This document shows, piece after piece, positions 22,616 through 35,038 of a stretch of DNA of 64,000 nucleotides; position 1 is the stretch's first letter, and each line of letters opens with the position of its first letter. This DNA comes from Tilletiopsis washingtonensis (taxonomy: Eukaryota; Basidiomycota; Exobasidiomycetes; Entylomatales): the NCBI RefSeq assembly GCF_003144115.1, contig NW_020311999.1, forward strand, positions 328,239-392,238, in the 5' to 3' direction. The notes beneath the pieces were generated by a model that did no database searches, was not told the origin of the DNA, and saw only the letters and a program-made list of their open reading frames with translations. The translations under genes and the position numbers were made by a program.

Positions 22616-25600
22616 ATGGACTGCCTCACGGCGAGCAGCGACTCGACGGGCGCCAGCCGCAGCCGCACCAGCGGCAGCTGCCACGATGGCGCCAGTCTCG
22701 AGCGCCTGCGTGCGCAGATCGGCGCGCCCTCGCACCCGCCGCCCTCCTGCGGCCCGGCGCTCTACGCCACCTCTCATGCGCGCTCCGGCGACACGGTGAC
22801 GCACGACAGCTCGAGCACGGCGCCGTCGACGGTTGACGCAGCGGGCAGCGGCGGCGGCGGCGGCGGCGGCGGCGCGGCGGCGCCTGGCCGTGCGCGCAGC
22901 ACCGCGCGCGGCAGCTGCCGCTTCGTGCTCGGTGCGCCGCCCAAGCCCAACCCGCACGATGCCGACGAGTGGGCCCGCTTCCTTGTCGCGTACCAGGCGG
23001 GCGTCTGGCGGGACTGGGTGGCCTACGCGGCGTCGGGCCGCTATGCCGGCGACGAGGCCGAGTTTGCGGGAAGCAGCGCAGGCAACGCAAAGTCGTCGCG
23101 CGAAATGAGAAGGGTCACCTCTCGTCGTAGGCGGGCGACGCAGTCGGCCTGCCAGTACGTCTGCTCCGACGGCGTGCCCGTCGACAACCGCTCGTACTTC
23201 CTCGAGCATGGCATCTTTCCGCCGCCCTCCATGCCAGAGGGCCGTCGCAAGCAGCGCGAGGCCGCATTGCTGCGACATCGCTTCCAGCAGGTGGGCTACC
23301 GAGAGTCGGCGGCGCGGTACGCCCGCCATGCACGCGATGTGTTCCGCGTCGCCTCGGCGACTGTGACAGTGGCGTGCGCTTCCAGGTGAGCCCGGCCGCA
23401 GGCATGCGTGGTGTGCGCGTTTGTCTGATGCTTCTTGCCAGGAACGCCGTGCTCTTCCTGGGCCAGAGCGGCTTCAACCCGGTCAAAGAGAGCACGCCGG
23501 TGCAGGCGCTCTGCAGCCACGCCATGCTGTGAGTCTCGGCGCCTGTGCGCGCGGCGACTTGGCCTGACACCGCTGTCTCGCCTTGCGCAGCGTGGAGAAC
23601 ACCGTCGTGTGCATTCCAGACCTCAAGGAGGACTGGCGCTTCGCCAACTATCCCGTCACGGACGCCCAAGGCGCTCGCGTCCGCTTCTATGCATCGGCAC
23701 CTCTGGTGCGTGCCATGCGCCATGCTGCCCCCACACCACGCTTACTTGGCCCCTTGGCAGCTTCTGTCACGCCCAGGCGTGGGCTCCGGTCTTCGCGAGG
23801 GCGACGGCAGCGGGCCCACCTGCGAGCGAATCGAGGTCGGTCGCCTGACGCTGCTCGATACGGAACTGCGACCGCACTTCGGCGAGCCCGATGCGCTGCT
23901 GCTGCAGGAGATTGCAGACATGTGCGCCGAGGCGCTCGAGAACGAGCACCACATTGCCAACGCGCAGCGCACGCATCGCATGCAGCGCAGCGTCACGCGT
24001 CTTGCTGCCGCCCTGGACCCGCCGCAGAACGAGGGACTACTCGGCGACGCCGACGTTCAGCCGCAGCACTACTCGTCCGTCTCGCTGGAGAACAAGACGC
24101 CGCTCTGTCCCGATCGTGTGCAGGTCGTCATTGACACCATGCGCGAGTCGCTCGAGGCGACCGCCGTGTACGGCATCGACGTGTCTTCCTTCCGCATGTC
24201 GTCCAGTCGCGGTGTCATGTCGAGGCAGCCGTCCGCCTCGCCGCGCAACGGCGGCGGCTATCCCAGCACGCCGTGGCTCAGCGCCTCCAGCAGCCTGCCC
24301 GTCGCGACGCCGCCCATCGCCGACAGCGACGCCGGGCCCCAGCTTGCCGCGTTCCCGGCAACGCCCGAGGAGGGCCACGAGGACATGGAGCAGGCCACTC
24401 CGCCGGCCAAGCCGCGCGCGTCGCGATCGCGGCCCACCAGCAGTGCGGGCTCGCGCGCCGCGCCGAACAGCGCGCATGTTCCCTCGTCACCAAACTTCCG
24501 GCGCCCGTCGCAGCACTTCAGCCGCAGCAGCATCTCTTCGTCGTCCATCGGCAGTTCGGCCTCGAGCAGCGGCACGCCTGCGGCGGTGGAGGAGCAAGTC
24601 TGCAGCTTTCCTGATGGCGACGAGCAGGCCGTGGCCGTCGTCGCCACGGCCAACGGGCGCGCCGAGGACCTTTGCCTCTCCACCTCCGAGGCACGCTCCT
24701 CGATCTGCACGTTCTTCGCCCGCCGGCCACGCTCGTCTGACATGTACGTCTTCCGCGCCGACCTGAGCAGCGATGCCGACAGCGACAGTCAGTCGTCCGT
24801 CGAGGAGACGGAGCTGGAGATCTTCCGAGACGGCCTCGAGGTGCCCACGTACCTCGCCGTGCCCGTCTTCGACCACGAGCGCCAGCCGCTGTACCTGCTT
24901 GTGGTGACGTATGCTACGGCACGGGCCATGGAGGAGGCCGACCTGCACTTCTCGCGCGCGTGTGGCACGCTGCTTCTCAGCTCTGTGCTGCGCCACCGCG
25001 CCCGCCTTGTCGACCAGGCGCAGCTCTCCTTCGTGCGCCGCGTGCAGCACGAGCTGCGCACGCCGCTGCATGCCATCCTGGGCATCACGGACTTCCTGCG
25101 CGGCGCCGCGGCCGACGGCGAGGGCGCCAAGAATCTGCTCGAAGACAACCTGCTGCCCGAGCTGCTGCAGTCAATCCGTCTCGCCGGCAGCAACCTGAGT
25201 GCGACGCTCGACGACGTGCTGGACCTCGGCACCGCAAGCGGCCTGCGATCTGAGAGCGATGCGGCAAGCCACCGTGTGGAGGATGTGCTTCTGGCTGCAG
25301 AGATCGAGGATGCCGTCGAGAGCGAGCTCGAGCAGGCCGAGATGGCCGCGCGGCAGGACCGTTTCGTCGACGCGCAACAGGTCGTCGACGCGCACTTGCG
25401 CCCCGAGTCTGTGCCGACGGTCGTCATCTCCGTCGATCCGACCATGCGTCAGCGCTGGCGCATCGACCGCACGCGCACGAAGAAGGTGCTCTGCAAGCTG
25501 CTCAACAATGCGCTGCGCTACAACATCGCAAAGGGCGGCCTCGTCGAGGTCAAGGTGCGCATGCACCCCGGCTCGGAGTCGCAGGTCGACATCACCATCG

Positions 25601-27260
25601 CCGACACGGGCATCGGCATGAGCAAGTCGTTTGTCAACAACGATTTGTCCAAGGTGAGTGGCAGCAGCGGCATGAGCTCGCGGCAAGCGCTCATCCAGAC
25701 TCGGCAGCCTTTTGTCAAGGGTGGCGACGGCTTCAGCCAGGGCATCGGCCTCGGCTTCACGATCGCCTCGTCGCTGGTGGCGCAGATGAGCGGCCGGCTG
25801 CATGTGCACAGCACACCGGGCATTGGCACGCGCGTGCTTGTTACACTGCCCCTCTCTCTGCCGCTCTCCTCGGCGGCAGTCGAGCCGCCGCCGCGCCGCA
25901 GGGACTACTGCGTGCAGAAGTGAGTCGGGTGTGTATTGCGGCGCCTGCCTCCCTGTTGACGGCGACTCTGTCCCTCAGTGTCCACTTTGCAGGCTTCGAG
26001 GGCCGCGCGATGGAGCGCGTGCGCGAGCAGATCATGGAGCGCCTGGACGAGAATGGCGTGCGCCTCACGTCGTCGCCGGCCGCGTGCGACCTCCTGGTGG
26101 TTGCCGAGCACACGCTGGGACAGACGCCCATGAGCGAGTCTGACGCCCCCGCGAAGACGGCATCGCTGCCAGTGCTGCCTCCGCGCGGGGCGAATGCGCG
26201 CATCCTCGTCGTCGCATCGTCGACCATCGGCCGTCACCGCACGCTGCACCATCTCTCCGAGCATCCAGTGCAGCTGTTCAAGCCGCCCTTCGGCCCGACG
26301 GCACTCGAGACAATGGACGCGTTCCTCTCGGACAAGACGCCGCTGCAGCTGAGGCTGCCTTCGCTCGGACAGCGCACCGTCTCGAGCGACAGGCCGCTGC
26401 CCACACGTCAGAACTCGTACCGGCAAGCAGCGCCAGTGCCCATTGCACCGCTGGCGCCCGAGATCAAGCCGCCGGTGCCATCGCCAAGCTCGTTTGCGGA
26501 CATCAAGGTGGTGCCGCCGCAGCAGCTCTACGATGGATCTGCCACAAAGTCGCCAGTCTCGGCGCCGTTGAACGACTCCGTCGCACCTCACAACGTCGTC
26601 GCGCAGGCGGACACGACAGTCTTTTTGCCGGAGCAAGACGTGTCCGCGCTTGCCGCCGAGGAATTCCGCGTGCTCATCGTCGAGGACAACCCGCTGAATC
26701 TGCGTCTTCTCTCGACGGTGGTCAAGCGCCTTGGCTTCCCGTACGACGAGGCGCGCGACGGACAGGAGGCGGTGGACAAGTTCCTCACCTTCCGCCCGGC
26801 GTGTGTGCTGCTCGACATGTCGATGCCCGTCATGGTGCGTCTATTCGCGAACGCTGGACGTGTGCATCCTGCTGACTCGTCCTCACAGGATGGCTTCGCC
26901 GCTTGCGCCCTCATGCGTCGCCACCAAGAGTCGCTCGGCATCTCGCCGCGCATCATCGCCATCACGGCACTGTGCGTCTGACTGCCTCGCCGCCTCGCTC
27001 GCTGCCGGCACTTACTCTCTGCCCTTCTCAGCTCCTCACAGGCCGACAAGGACCGCGGCTACGAGGCCGGCTGCGACGACTGGCGCACCAAGCCGCTGGC
27101 CGTGCGCAACCTCAAGGCCGACCTGCTCGTGTGGAAGGAGGAGTTTGACAATGCGCCGCGATGGGAGGACGGCGCGGGCTTCGACGCCGAGGCCCACGAG
27201 CACGGCCCTGCCACGCAGCCGGCCCCTCCTGCCGTCGGCGGCGCCGACCTGGCAGTCTGA
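22616..27260 (+). CDS. Hybrid histidine kinase (GAF-HisKA-HATPase-REC)
   Basis: Sensor kinase of the fungal multistep phosphorelay; target probably Ypd1-type phosphotransfer. Exons: 22616-23385, 23442-23528, 23591-23705, 23761-25653, 25708-25919, 25979-26834, 26889-26971 and 27032-27260 (1,414 aa). A GAF-like region spans about 220-390 (VENTVVCIPDLKEDWRFANY, RFYASAPL). The phospho-accepting His is about residue 754 (RVQHELRTPLHAILG). The ATPase N-box is NNALRYN (about 906), with DTGIGMS and GIGLGFTIASSL. The receiver has VLIVEDNPLNLRLL, Asp about 1305 in LLDMSMPV, and TKPL. Ser/Pro-rich sequence separates GAF from HisKA, and about 200 residues separate kinase from receiver. A poly-Gly run lies near residue 80. 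The 54-nt intron 25654-25707 is 3n without stops, so it was placed by its GTGAGT/CAG ends and by ATPase-domain continuity. No in-frame ATG lies upstream in exon 1. Confidence 0.9.
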
Positions 27261-27752
27261 CAGGCCGCCCTCCTCCGAAACCGAAAGCGACCGGGCTGCC
27301 AATCTCTGCCTCATTCCTCCTCGAGCGACACTCCACTTCAAGCTCTTCTCCGCAAGCATTATTCCTCGCCGTCTCGACCTCTGTCACTTCACCTTTCCTG
27401 CCTCACCCGCGTCCCCTCCTCTTCCTGTAGCAGCGCCTCTCCGCATCTCTCCCGCGTCACACACACACACACGGCACCCTTGCGTCACATACACGGTCGC
27501 TCTCCCTGCCTCTGCGTCCCTCTTCCTTCCCGCATGTCACCCTGGTCACGCACCCCCGCCAGTCACTCCCAAATCAGCACGTCCTTTCTGCCACTGCCGT
27601 CTGTCGCCTCGCCCGCACGCTCACCGCCACGCATGGGCAGATCAGCCAAATCAACAGAGTTCGGTCTAGCGGGCCATGTGAGGTACAGTGAGATCAGGCG
27701 GTATGTAAGAAGGAGAGAGAGAGAGAGAGGCAGGAGCGGAGACTGCGCCGCT
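27261..27752. other. Convergent 3' intergenic region, kinase/transketolase
   Basis: Nearly 500 bp between two convergent stop codons. It is pyrimidine-rich on the plus strand, with a short CA dinucleotide run (about 27461-27473) and a GA run (about 27715-27730). No coding signal or RNA gene was recognised; presumably the two 3' UTRs. Confidence 0.5.
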
Positions 27753-30550
27753 TCAGGCCTCGCCCGAGAAGGCAGCCTCGAGCTCGATGGGCGACACGGC
27801 GGCCACGTTCGACTTCTTGTAGTGCGCAACGACCTTGGACGCCTTCTCGGCAATCGGCTGCGGCTCGAGGAGGAACTTCTTGTACAGCGCCGGCGCCGGG
27901 GCCGAGGCGCCGAAGCCCTTCATGCCGTGGAAGACGTGGCAGTACTGCGCCCAGCCGTGCTTGCCGTACGCCTCGACACCGAGGATCGGGTGGCCCGACG
28001 GCAGCACCGAGAGGCGGTAGTCGATGGGCTGCTTGTCGAACACGCTCATGCACGGCAGCGACACGATGCGCGCCTTGAGGCCCTGCTTCTCGAGCTCCTT
28101 GGCGGCATCGACGCAGATGGCCACCTCGGAGCCCGTGGCGGCGAGGGTGATGTCGGCGTTCTCGACCTCCTTGAGCACGTAGCCGCCCTTGGCGGCCTTC
28201 TCGATCGAGCTGCCCTCGAGCTGCGGCAGGTTCTGGCGCGTGAGGGCGAGCACCGAGGGGTTGTGGCGCGCCTCGATGGCGACCTTGTACGCGGCGCTCG
28301 TCTCGTTGCCGTCGGCCGGGCGCCAGAAGTCGAGGTTGGGGATGGCGCGCAGGGCCGAGGCCGTCTCGACGGGCTGGTGCGTCGGGCCGTCCTCGCCGAG
28401 GCCGATCGAGTCGTGCGTGGCGACCCAGATGACCTGGTGCTTGCTCAGCGCGCTGAGGCGCACGGCGCCGATGGCGTACGAGACGAAGTTGAGGAACGTG
28501 CCGGCCGTGGGGATGAAGAGGCCGTAGGCGTTGAGGCCGTTCATGATGGCACCCATGGCGTGCTCACGCACACCGTAGCGGATGTAGCGGCCGCTGTAGT
28601 CGCCGAGGCGCGTGCTCGGGTGCTGGAAGTCGACGGCGTCGCCCCAGCGCGTCAGGTTCGAGCCCGTCAGGTCGGCCGAGCCGCCGAGCAGCTCCGGGAT
28701 GGCCACGGCGAGCTTGGCAAGCACCGTCTCGGAGAGCTTGCGCGACGCCACGGCGCTGTCCGACGGCGAGTAGGTGGGCAGCGCGCTCTCCCAGCCCTGC
28801 GGCAGCTCGCCGGCGATGCGGCGCGACAGCTCCTTGTGCTCGGCGCTGAACTTCGACTTGAACTCGTCGAACTGCTTGTGCCACTTGCTCGCGGCGTCGG
28901 CACCCTTCTGCTGGATCTCCTTGTACGCCGCGTACACCTCGTCGGGCACGACGAACTTCTCCTCAGGGTTGAAGCCGAACTTCTCCTTGAGCTGCACAAT
29001 GTCGTCGGCCTTGAGCGGCGCGCCGTGCGTGCCGGCACCGCCCTGGATCTTCGAGCCGAAGCCGATCGTCGTCTTGAGGCGGATCAGCGTGGGCTTGTCG
29101 GTGACCTTGTGGGCCTCCTCGATGGCGGCGTACATGCCAGCCAGGTCCTTGTCGCCGTCGTTGACTGGAGCGCGCGTGTGTGTCAGCGCGCGTGGGCGTA
29201 CGGACTTCGCGCGCGCGATCACTCACCAGCGAGCACGTGCCAGTCGTAGGCGAGGAAGCGCTGCTCAACATCCTCGGTGAAGGAGCAGGCCGTGTCGCCG
29301 TCGATGGAGATGTGGTTGTCGTCGTAGATGCAGATCAGGTTGCCGAGCTTGAGGTGGCCGGCAAGCGAGGCCGCCTCGGAGGCGACACCCTCTTGCAGGC
29401 AGCCGTCGCCGAGGAACGTGTACGTCTTGTTGTTGAACAGCTCAAAGCCGTCCTTGTTGAACGTGGCGGCGGCGTTGGCCTGCGCGATGGCGAGACCGAC
29501 GGAGTTCGAGAAGCCTGGAGCGCGCGCGTGAGCAGGCACACGAGACGTGCGCGCACGCACGCCACTCACCCTGGCCGAGCGGGCCCGTGGTGACCTCGAT
29601 GCCGTCGACGCCGTGGTTCGTCTCCGGGTGGCCGGGGCACTTGGAGTCGAGCTGGCTGCGGAGCGGAGCGGCGCGTAAGCTGCACGCTCGCAGTGGCCGC
29701 CGCATCTGCACGCCACTCACCGGAAGCTCTTCAGGTCGTCCATGCTCAGGTTGTAGCCGAGCAGGTGCAGCATGATGTACTGCAGCGCACAGCCGTGGCC
29801 GTTGGACAGCACGAAGCGGTCGCGGTTGATCTGTGCGCGCGCGGATCAGCATGTGCGCGCGCGAGAGAGCTGCGCGTGCCGGGCGTACGCACCCACTTGG
29901 CATCCTTGCCGCTGCCGGTGTAGAAGCTGTACAGGCGAGTGTGTGAGTGGCGCTACTCTGTGCGTAGGTGAAGGTGCAGGATTTGCGCGCGGAGCGCTCG
30001 GCGGACCAGGCTCGTGCACAGGAAGAAGCATCACCTGCGCGCGCGTGGCGCCCGGCGCGAGCGGCGCTTCTCTCGGCAATCTCGCCCAGATGCTCCGGCC
30101 GCTCACCCGAGCACCTGCGCCGCCAGAGCGTCGCAAATCCTGCCGCTGCGGCAGGAAACACTCACCGGGAGAAGAGCAGGTGGGCAATCGGGGCCATGCC
30201 CTGGAGAAGAGAAGAGAAAAGGGTGAGTTTTTGCTGTATCAGTGCGCGCATACACGGCGCGCGCGCCAGGGCGGCGCAGGGCCACACACCATGGGCATGC
30301 CCGGGTGGCCGGAGTTGCTCTGCGGAGGCGTGTGAGCGAGTGTGGCAAGGACATGCGGCGCCGTGCGACACACCTTTGCGACAATGTCGGCCGCGAGCGT
30401 GCCTGGCAGGCGCGGGCAGGGTCAGCGACACATGCGGGAGTGGAGGTGGGCAGCCAGGGTGCAGCACGGCGCAGCACCGCACGGCCGCCGGCGCCACTCA
30501 CGGATCGTGGCGATGGCCTTCTCGTCGGTGGGCGAGGGCGTGAAGGGCAT
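27753..30550 (-). CDS. TKL1: Transketolase
   Basis: Thiamine-diphosphate enzyme of the non-oxidative pentose phosphate pathway, moving two-carbon units from xylulose-5-P to ribose-5-P or erythrose-4-P. Nine exons: 30550-30502, 30402-30374, 30319-30290, 30200-30166, 29926-29893, 29830-29721, 29655-29570, 29514-29227 and 29164-27753 (690 aa, the family's usual length). Exons 1-4 join to [21 protein letters not shown], the conserved N-terminal signature. Exon 6 gives [12 protein letters not shown]. Exon 8 holds the ThDP site (GDGCLQEG ... [10 protein letters not shown]). Exon 9 has the pyrimidine-domain block [15 protein letters not shown] and [18 protein letters not shown]. Five of the first exons are only 29-49 nt. 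Introns 1, 3 and 4 are 99, 89 and 239 nt; the rest are 54-65 nt. Confidence 0.96.
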
Positions 30551-32395
30551 GATGGGCGGTGTGTGTGGGTGGGGTGGGGTGGTGGTGGTGGGAGGGCAGG
30601 AGGGAGCCACGCAGCGCGCGGCCAAGACAGCACGCGGCCAGCGCGACAGGGACAGCACCAGGCGCCGCTGGACGAACTCCTGCCGGCGCTGGCAGGGCAA
30701 GACAGGCAGGCGCCCAGCCAGCTGCTGCTGCCTGCTGATGCACCCTCGCAGCAGCAGCAGCGTCCGTGCCCCCTGCCGAGCGCAACGGTCGAGCGCCGCT
30801 CGCCTGCCTCTCAGTCTGCTGCTGCCTCGCTGCGCGCGAAGGAAGCGCTGCGAACGCGCGAAGCCGGCAGCGCTGTGCTGCAGGCACGCCGCCTGTCTCG
30901 CGGCGTGGCAGGCACGGCACTGCCGCCCGGCGCGACTCTCCTCTGACGCACGCGGCGCTGAGTGCGCGCTATCGTGCATCCTCCGCCGGACCCCTCGCCC
31001 GCTCCTGCGCGCCCTCTGACCCCAAAGAAGCATCGAGCAGCGCCAATGCTCGCCCTTTGGCCTTTGCTGTGCTCCAGCTGCTGCTGTGCTGCGAGTCTGT
31101 GCTCAGCCGAGGCAGCCGGGCCGAGCTCGAGGCACCGAGGCAGGGTGCCGTGATCGGCGCCGCGCAGTGAACTTCTTCCCGCGTGCGCACGCCGGGCCGC
31201 CGCCGCCTGTGCCTCGGTGCGGCCGCGCCGCAGAAAAGTCAGGGCAGCGCAGATCCGAGAAGACGGTGCATCTCAGCAGCACCTCGGCGCTGTCGTGTGC
31301 TGCCGAGCCTCGGAGCGTGGCAAGAGAGTCGAGTCGAGAGGGGGCGGCTGGGCTGCCAGCTGCCATCGCGACGCACGGACGTACCCAACGCGTGCGCACA
31401 CACCTAGCCTGCTCCCGTGCCGCCGCCGCCGCCACGCCGATCGCCAGGGCATGCTCGGTGACGCCCGCCTGCCGCGTTGCAGCGCCTTGGCCGGGCGCCT
31501 GCCTTGCGCGCGCGAGTTTGCCGCGACGGCGCTCTCACCGCCCGCTCAAGGCCGCTGCGGCCGGCTGCCCATCTCAAGGGTCCAGCGCCGCGCTCGTGGT
31601 GCGCACACACGTGCAACGCCGCATCTCACCGTCGCTCGGTGCACGAGAGGAAGAGAGATGCGCCGGCGGCGCTCCGTGATGGCAGAAGGCAGATCTCAGG
31701 CACAGGCAGGGCAGGGCAAGCCCAGAGAGGGGCCGGCGGCGGCGGCGCTGCCACGGCGAGCGCGAGAGCAAGCTTCTGCCCCCTTGGGGCGCCCCAGACC
31801 CGCCGTTCTGAAGGAAGCCGAGCTGCCATCGGGCGCTGACAGACCTCGCAGAGCGCTCGTGGTTGCAGCAGGGACCAGCGCAGGTCTGCTCTGCGGATTG
31901 TAGGGCCTACTTTGCGCCGTTTTGAGCTATGAGGGAGGCTTGCTGGCTTGTCCACTTGCGACGGCATCGAGCTGCGCAGACCGATGCCAGACGGCTGAGA
32001 CGAGCAATTCACTGGAACCGCCATGACGCTCTCCGATGCGCTGTCTGGACTGTAGCAGCGCCGTGCAGCTGACCTGGTCGTCGAGAAGGCGAGGTGATGC
32101 TTGACAGGAGGTGCGTGAGGCAGGCCCACGTGACCTGGCAACGCAAGCGCGCCAAACTCACGAGTTGGGCGAAGCGCGCCGGCATGCGCGCCGTCGCTCG
32201 CGGCGGCGACGGCCGAAGAAGCCGACGTGGCCTTGGGTGAGCGGGGGCGGTGAGAGAGAGGCTGCTCCTCCGCCAGAGGCGCTGGCCGGTCGCACGGAGC
32301 CGCGCCGTTGCATCTGCAGCTCGCTCGGTCCCCATCGCACCTGACTCTGCTCCCACCCTCATCCTCACCTTTCCCCACTCCTCCACACTCACACC
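30551..32395. other. 1.8-kb divergent intergenic region, no recognised gene
   Basis: Separates the starts of transketolase and NAC-beta, both normally highly expressed. Contains short CAG-rich segments (30723-30765) and CT-rich sequence just before the NAC-beta ATG. Several open frames of 100-230 codons show no family resemblance and are judged to be chance frames at high GC. Both promoters must lie here. Confidence 0.5.
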
Positions 32396-33300
32396 ATGGT
32401 GCTTGACCAGGAGAAGCTCGCCAAGCTGCAGGCTGCCAGCCGCATCGGTGCGTGTCGCCGCCGCGCAGCTCGAGGGATTGGGCAGCAGATGCAGCAGAGA
32501 TGCAAGGAGCAGCGCCGGCGAGAGAGAGAGAGAGGAGGCAGACGCCGCATGCCGGGCGGCAGGCACGCTGGCTGGCTGGCATGTACAGAGCATTGCGCAC
32601 CGGCAGCGCTGCCGCATGTCTCCCTCCGTGCTCCACTGCACACTTACTAACGCCGGGCGCACGCTGCAGGCGGCAAGGGCACGCCGCGGCGCAAGGTCGT
32701 CAAGCGGGCCAAGGGCCCCGGCGGCGTCGACGGCGACAAGAAGCTCAGCGCCGCGCTCAAGAAGCTCGACGTGCAGCCGCTGAGCGGCATCGAGGAGGTC
32801 AACATGTTCAAGGAGGACGGCAACGTGCTGCACTTCCAGGCGCCCAAGGGTGAGAGCGAGCGTGCAGTGGTGCGGCGATGCAGCGTGCTCATGCGCTTGC
32901 ACAGTCCACTCGGCCGGCCCGGCAAACACGTACAGCATCATGGGCGCAGGGCAGGACAAGGAGCTGACGGACCTCGTGCCCGGCATTCTCAACCAGCTCG
33001 GCCCCGACTCGCTCAACAGCCTGCGCAAGCTCGCCGAGAGCTACCAGGCCATGAACGCGGCGCAGCAGCAGAACGCCCTCGCCGGCGCCGGCGGTGCGGC
33101 GCAGGGTGCGGAGGACGACGAGGTGCCGGACGTGGTGAGTTGCGGCGGCGCGGCTCGAAGAGGGGATGCGGCGTGGAGAGGCATGGCCGTAGCGCGATGA
33201 AGCACGCTGCGCAAGGCTGACGCGCGCGCGCACACAGGTCGAGAACTTCGACGACGTCGTGGAGAAGAAGGACGAGCCGGAGGTCGAGAAGCTCGACTAA
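32396..33300 (+). CDS. EGD1: Nascent polypeptide-associated complex subunit beta
   Basis: BTF3-type subunit of the ribosome-bound NAC dimer that shields nascent chains at the exit tunnel. Exons are 32396-32447, 32670-32849, 32905-33134 and 33238-33300 (174 aa). The basic ribosome-binding motif is at the exon 1-2 junction and beyond ([13 protein letters not shown]). The NAC domain follows ([30 protein letters not shown]-like [13 protein letters not shown]). The acidic tail [16 protein letters not shown] is typical. Intron 1 is 222 nt and contains a textbook branch-point sequence, TACTAAC (about 32645-32651), close to its 3' end. Confidence 0.96.
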
Positions 33301-34054
33301 AGTGCTGCTGCCGCCGGGGCGTGCGGGGTGGAGGAGGCGGAGTGTGCGAGGCGTGCGGGGGTCGGCATGCCTGCCCTGGCCCGCCGAAGGGCGGGCAACG
33401 TGCACGAAAGGGCAGGAGCAGAGCTGCGCAGCCGCATCTCTGCTTCGCCTCCTGGTCTCGTGGACTGCGCACGGACGGGAATTGCGGTGCCGTTCGTTCG
33501 CAACTGCACCCTTTCCCGCCCATCTCGCCCACCTCGTCTCTCCTCTCTCCCACGCCGTTCGACATTGCCTCATCCCTGCATGCGTGACCCCACCCCCTCG
33601 CTCCATCATTCATCACACCCACACCACCCAAAATCTGATCCAGATGTGGCCACTGCGCAAGCTGCACTGCTCGCTGAGGGCCGCCCGGCTGCCCGAGTTG
33701 CAGCAGCTCGCTTCCGGGCGCGTTTCTAGCGTGAGCCATGGCCGCCCGCACCCTGCCACTACGCGCTCTTCTGGCGAAGATGCACACTGCTACAACCCGC
33801 ATGTGCTCTGCAGAACGGCTCTGGCGTCGTTCGTGAAGCTGAGGTGTGACCGGCGGCGGTGTCTCCATCAGCAGGTGGCTGGGCGCATGCGCGCGCGCAG
33901 CGGCGGGCGTCGCGCGTCTGGCTGGCGTGCGGTGGCCGGCGGGGGCGGCGGCGGCGGCGGCGGCGGCGGCGGCTGGCGCTGCCATCGCACGGCGCGCGGC
34001 TCCACACCTTGGCTCGTCTCCTCATCGTCCCGTCTCCACACACCTCGGTCCACC
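33301..34054. other. Intergenic region with GGC repeat before NDUFB10
   Basis: About 750 bp between NAC-beta and the next gene on the same strand. It carries an imperfect (GGC)n tract at about 33941-33973. No coding exon recognised; it should hold the NAC-beta 3' UTR and the NDUFB10 promoter. Confidence 0.45.
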
Positions 34055-34805
34055 ATGTCCGCCCTTCCCTCCACCGACTCGATGCAGGGTGCGCCTTCCC
34101 GCACACCACCTCACCTCGCCTCCCACTGACCCGCCGCTTCTGTGCGCCCCCCGCAGCGACGCTCGATGCGCGCGACGCCAAGGTGCGCGAGAACTGGGTG
34201 CGCACCATGCAGGCGCGCATCGTGCGCGAGGAGCTGCAGAAGTGCCAGAAGGCAGAGGGCATCAACCACTACCAGGTCTGCCACGGCCTTGCCGAGAAGT
34301 ACCTCGAGCTGCTCAAGGATGCCAAGGTGAGCTGCGCAGAGAGAGGGCGACTGGTGTGTGGGCACTGCGCCGGGGCGAGCGGGCTGAGGCGGACTGAGCG
34401 CTTGCAACGGAGGTGCCAGGAGCAGAGAGTGGCGCTTGGACGCAGAGCCGTAACACAGCGTATTCGTGCTCGTGGCCGCGACGCCAGCATGCCGCCCATT
34501 GGCAGCGAGGAGCAGCGCACAGCGGCGCTCTGTGCTGGGACCTGCGAGGGCGAGCAGGGCAGGGCACGCATTCTGCAGTCGCCAGCCATCGTCTACCAAG
34601 CGATGCGTCCGCTGGGGCCGTGCCGCTTCGTCGCAGCTCTTTCACTTCGCGGTCGCGCTGGCGCGCCGCCGTGGGCAGCTGCGACAAGCAGGCAGGCCGG
34701 ACGCGCTGTGCCCTCGCATCGCTCCCTGCCGGGCCCCGCGCCGAACCGCAGCTGACCGCTCTTCTCCCACAACAGGTCCAGGGCTACCGGGTGATCGACG
34801 TCTAG
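34055..34805 (+). CDS. Complex I NDUFB10-type subunit (fungal 12 kDa)
   Basis: Small accessory subunit of mitochondrial NADH:ubiquinone oxidoreductase, facing the intermembrane space. Exons are 34055-34088, 34157-34326 and 34776-34805 (77 aa). The core VRENWVRTMQARIVREELQKC matches the pattern of the Neurospora 12-kDa subunit from memory, REQWVRVM-GRLVREEL-KC. The paired cysteines in KCQKAEGINHYQVC (CX11C) suit a Mia40-type import substrate. The last exon supplies the conserved VQGYRVIDV end. Exon 1 is only 34 nt, and intron 2 is 449 nt, far longer than the local norm. It is shorter than most family members because the N-terminus is brief. Convergent with fimbrin (233 bp between stops). Confidence 0.85.
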
Positions 34806-35038
34806 GCTGCGTGAGGAAGGGAGGAAAGAGAGCGCGGCAATACACACTCGCAAAACCAGAGCGCACAGCGATCGGGCGAGCACAGCTGCGGTTTTTTCAG
34901 AGGAGCGGGCGAAGGAGAGCATAGGATATGTACAGCAAAGGGCGGCAGCGCAGCGTACGCTCCGAGAGCAAGGGAAGAAGGCCAGTGACGGGCGGTGCAG
35001 TGCGCGTGCAGCAGAAAGGCTGGAGCTCGCAGGTGCGA

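Noticed and set aside
27480-29249. 589-codon plus-strand frame
   Set aside because: Antisense to the long last exon of transketolase, whose conserved protein sequence explains the DNA.
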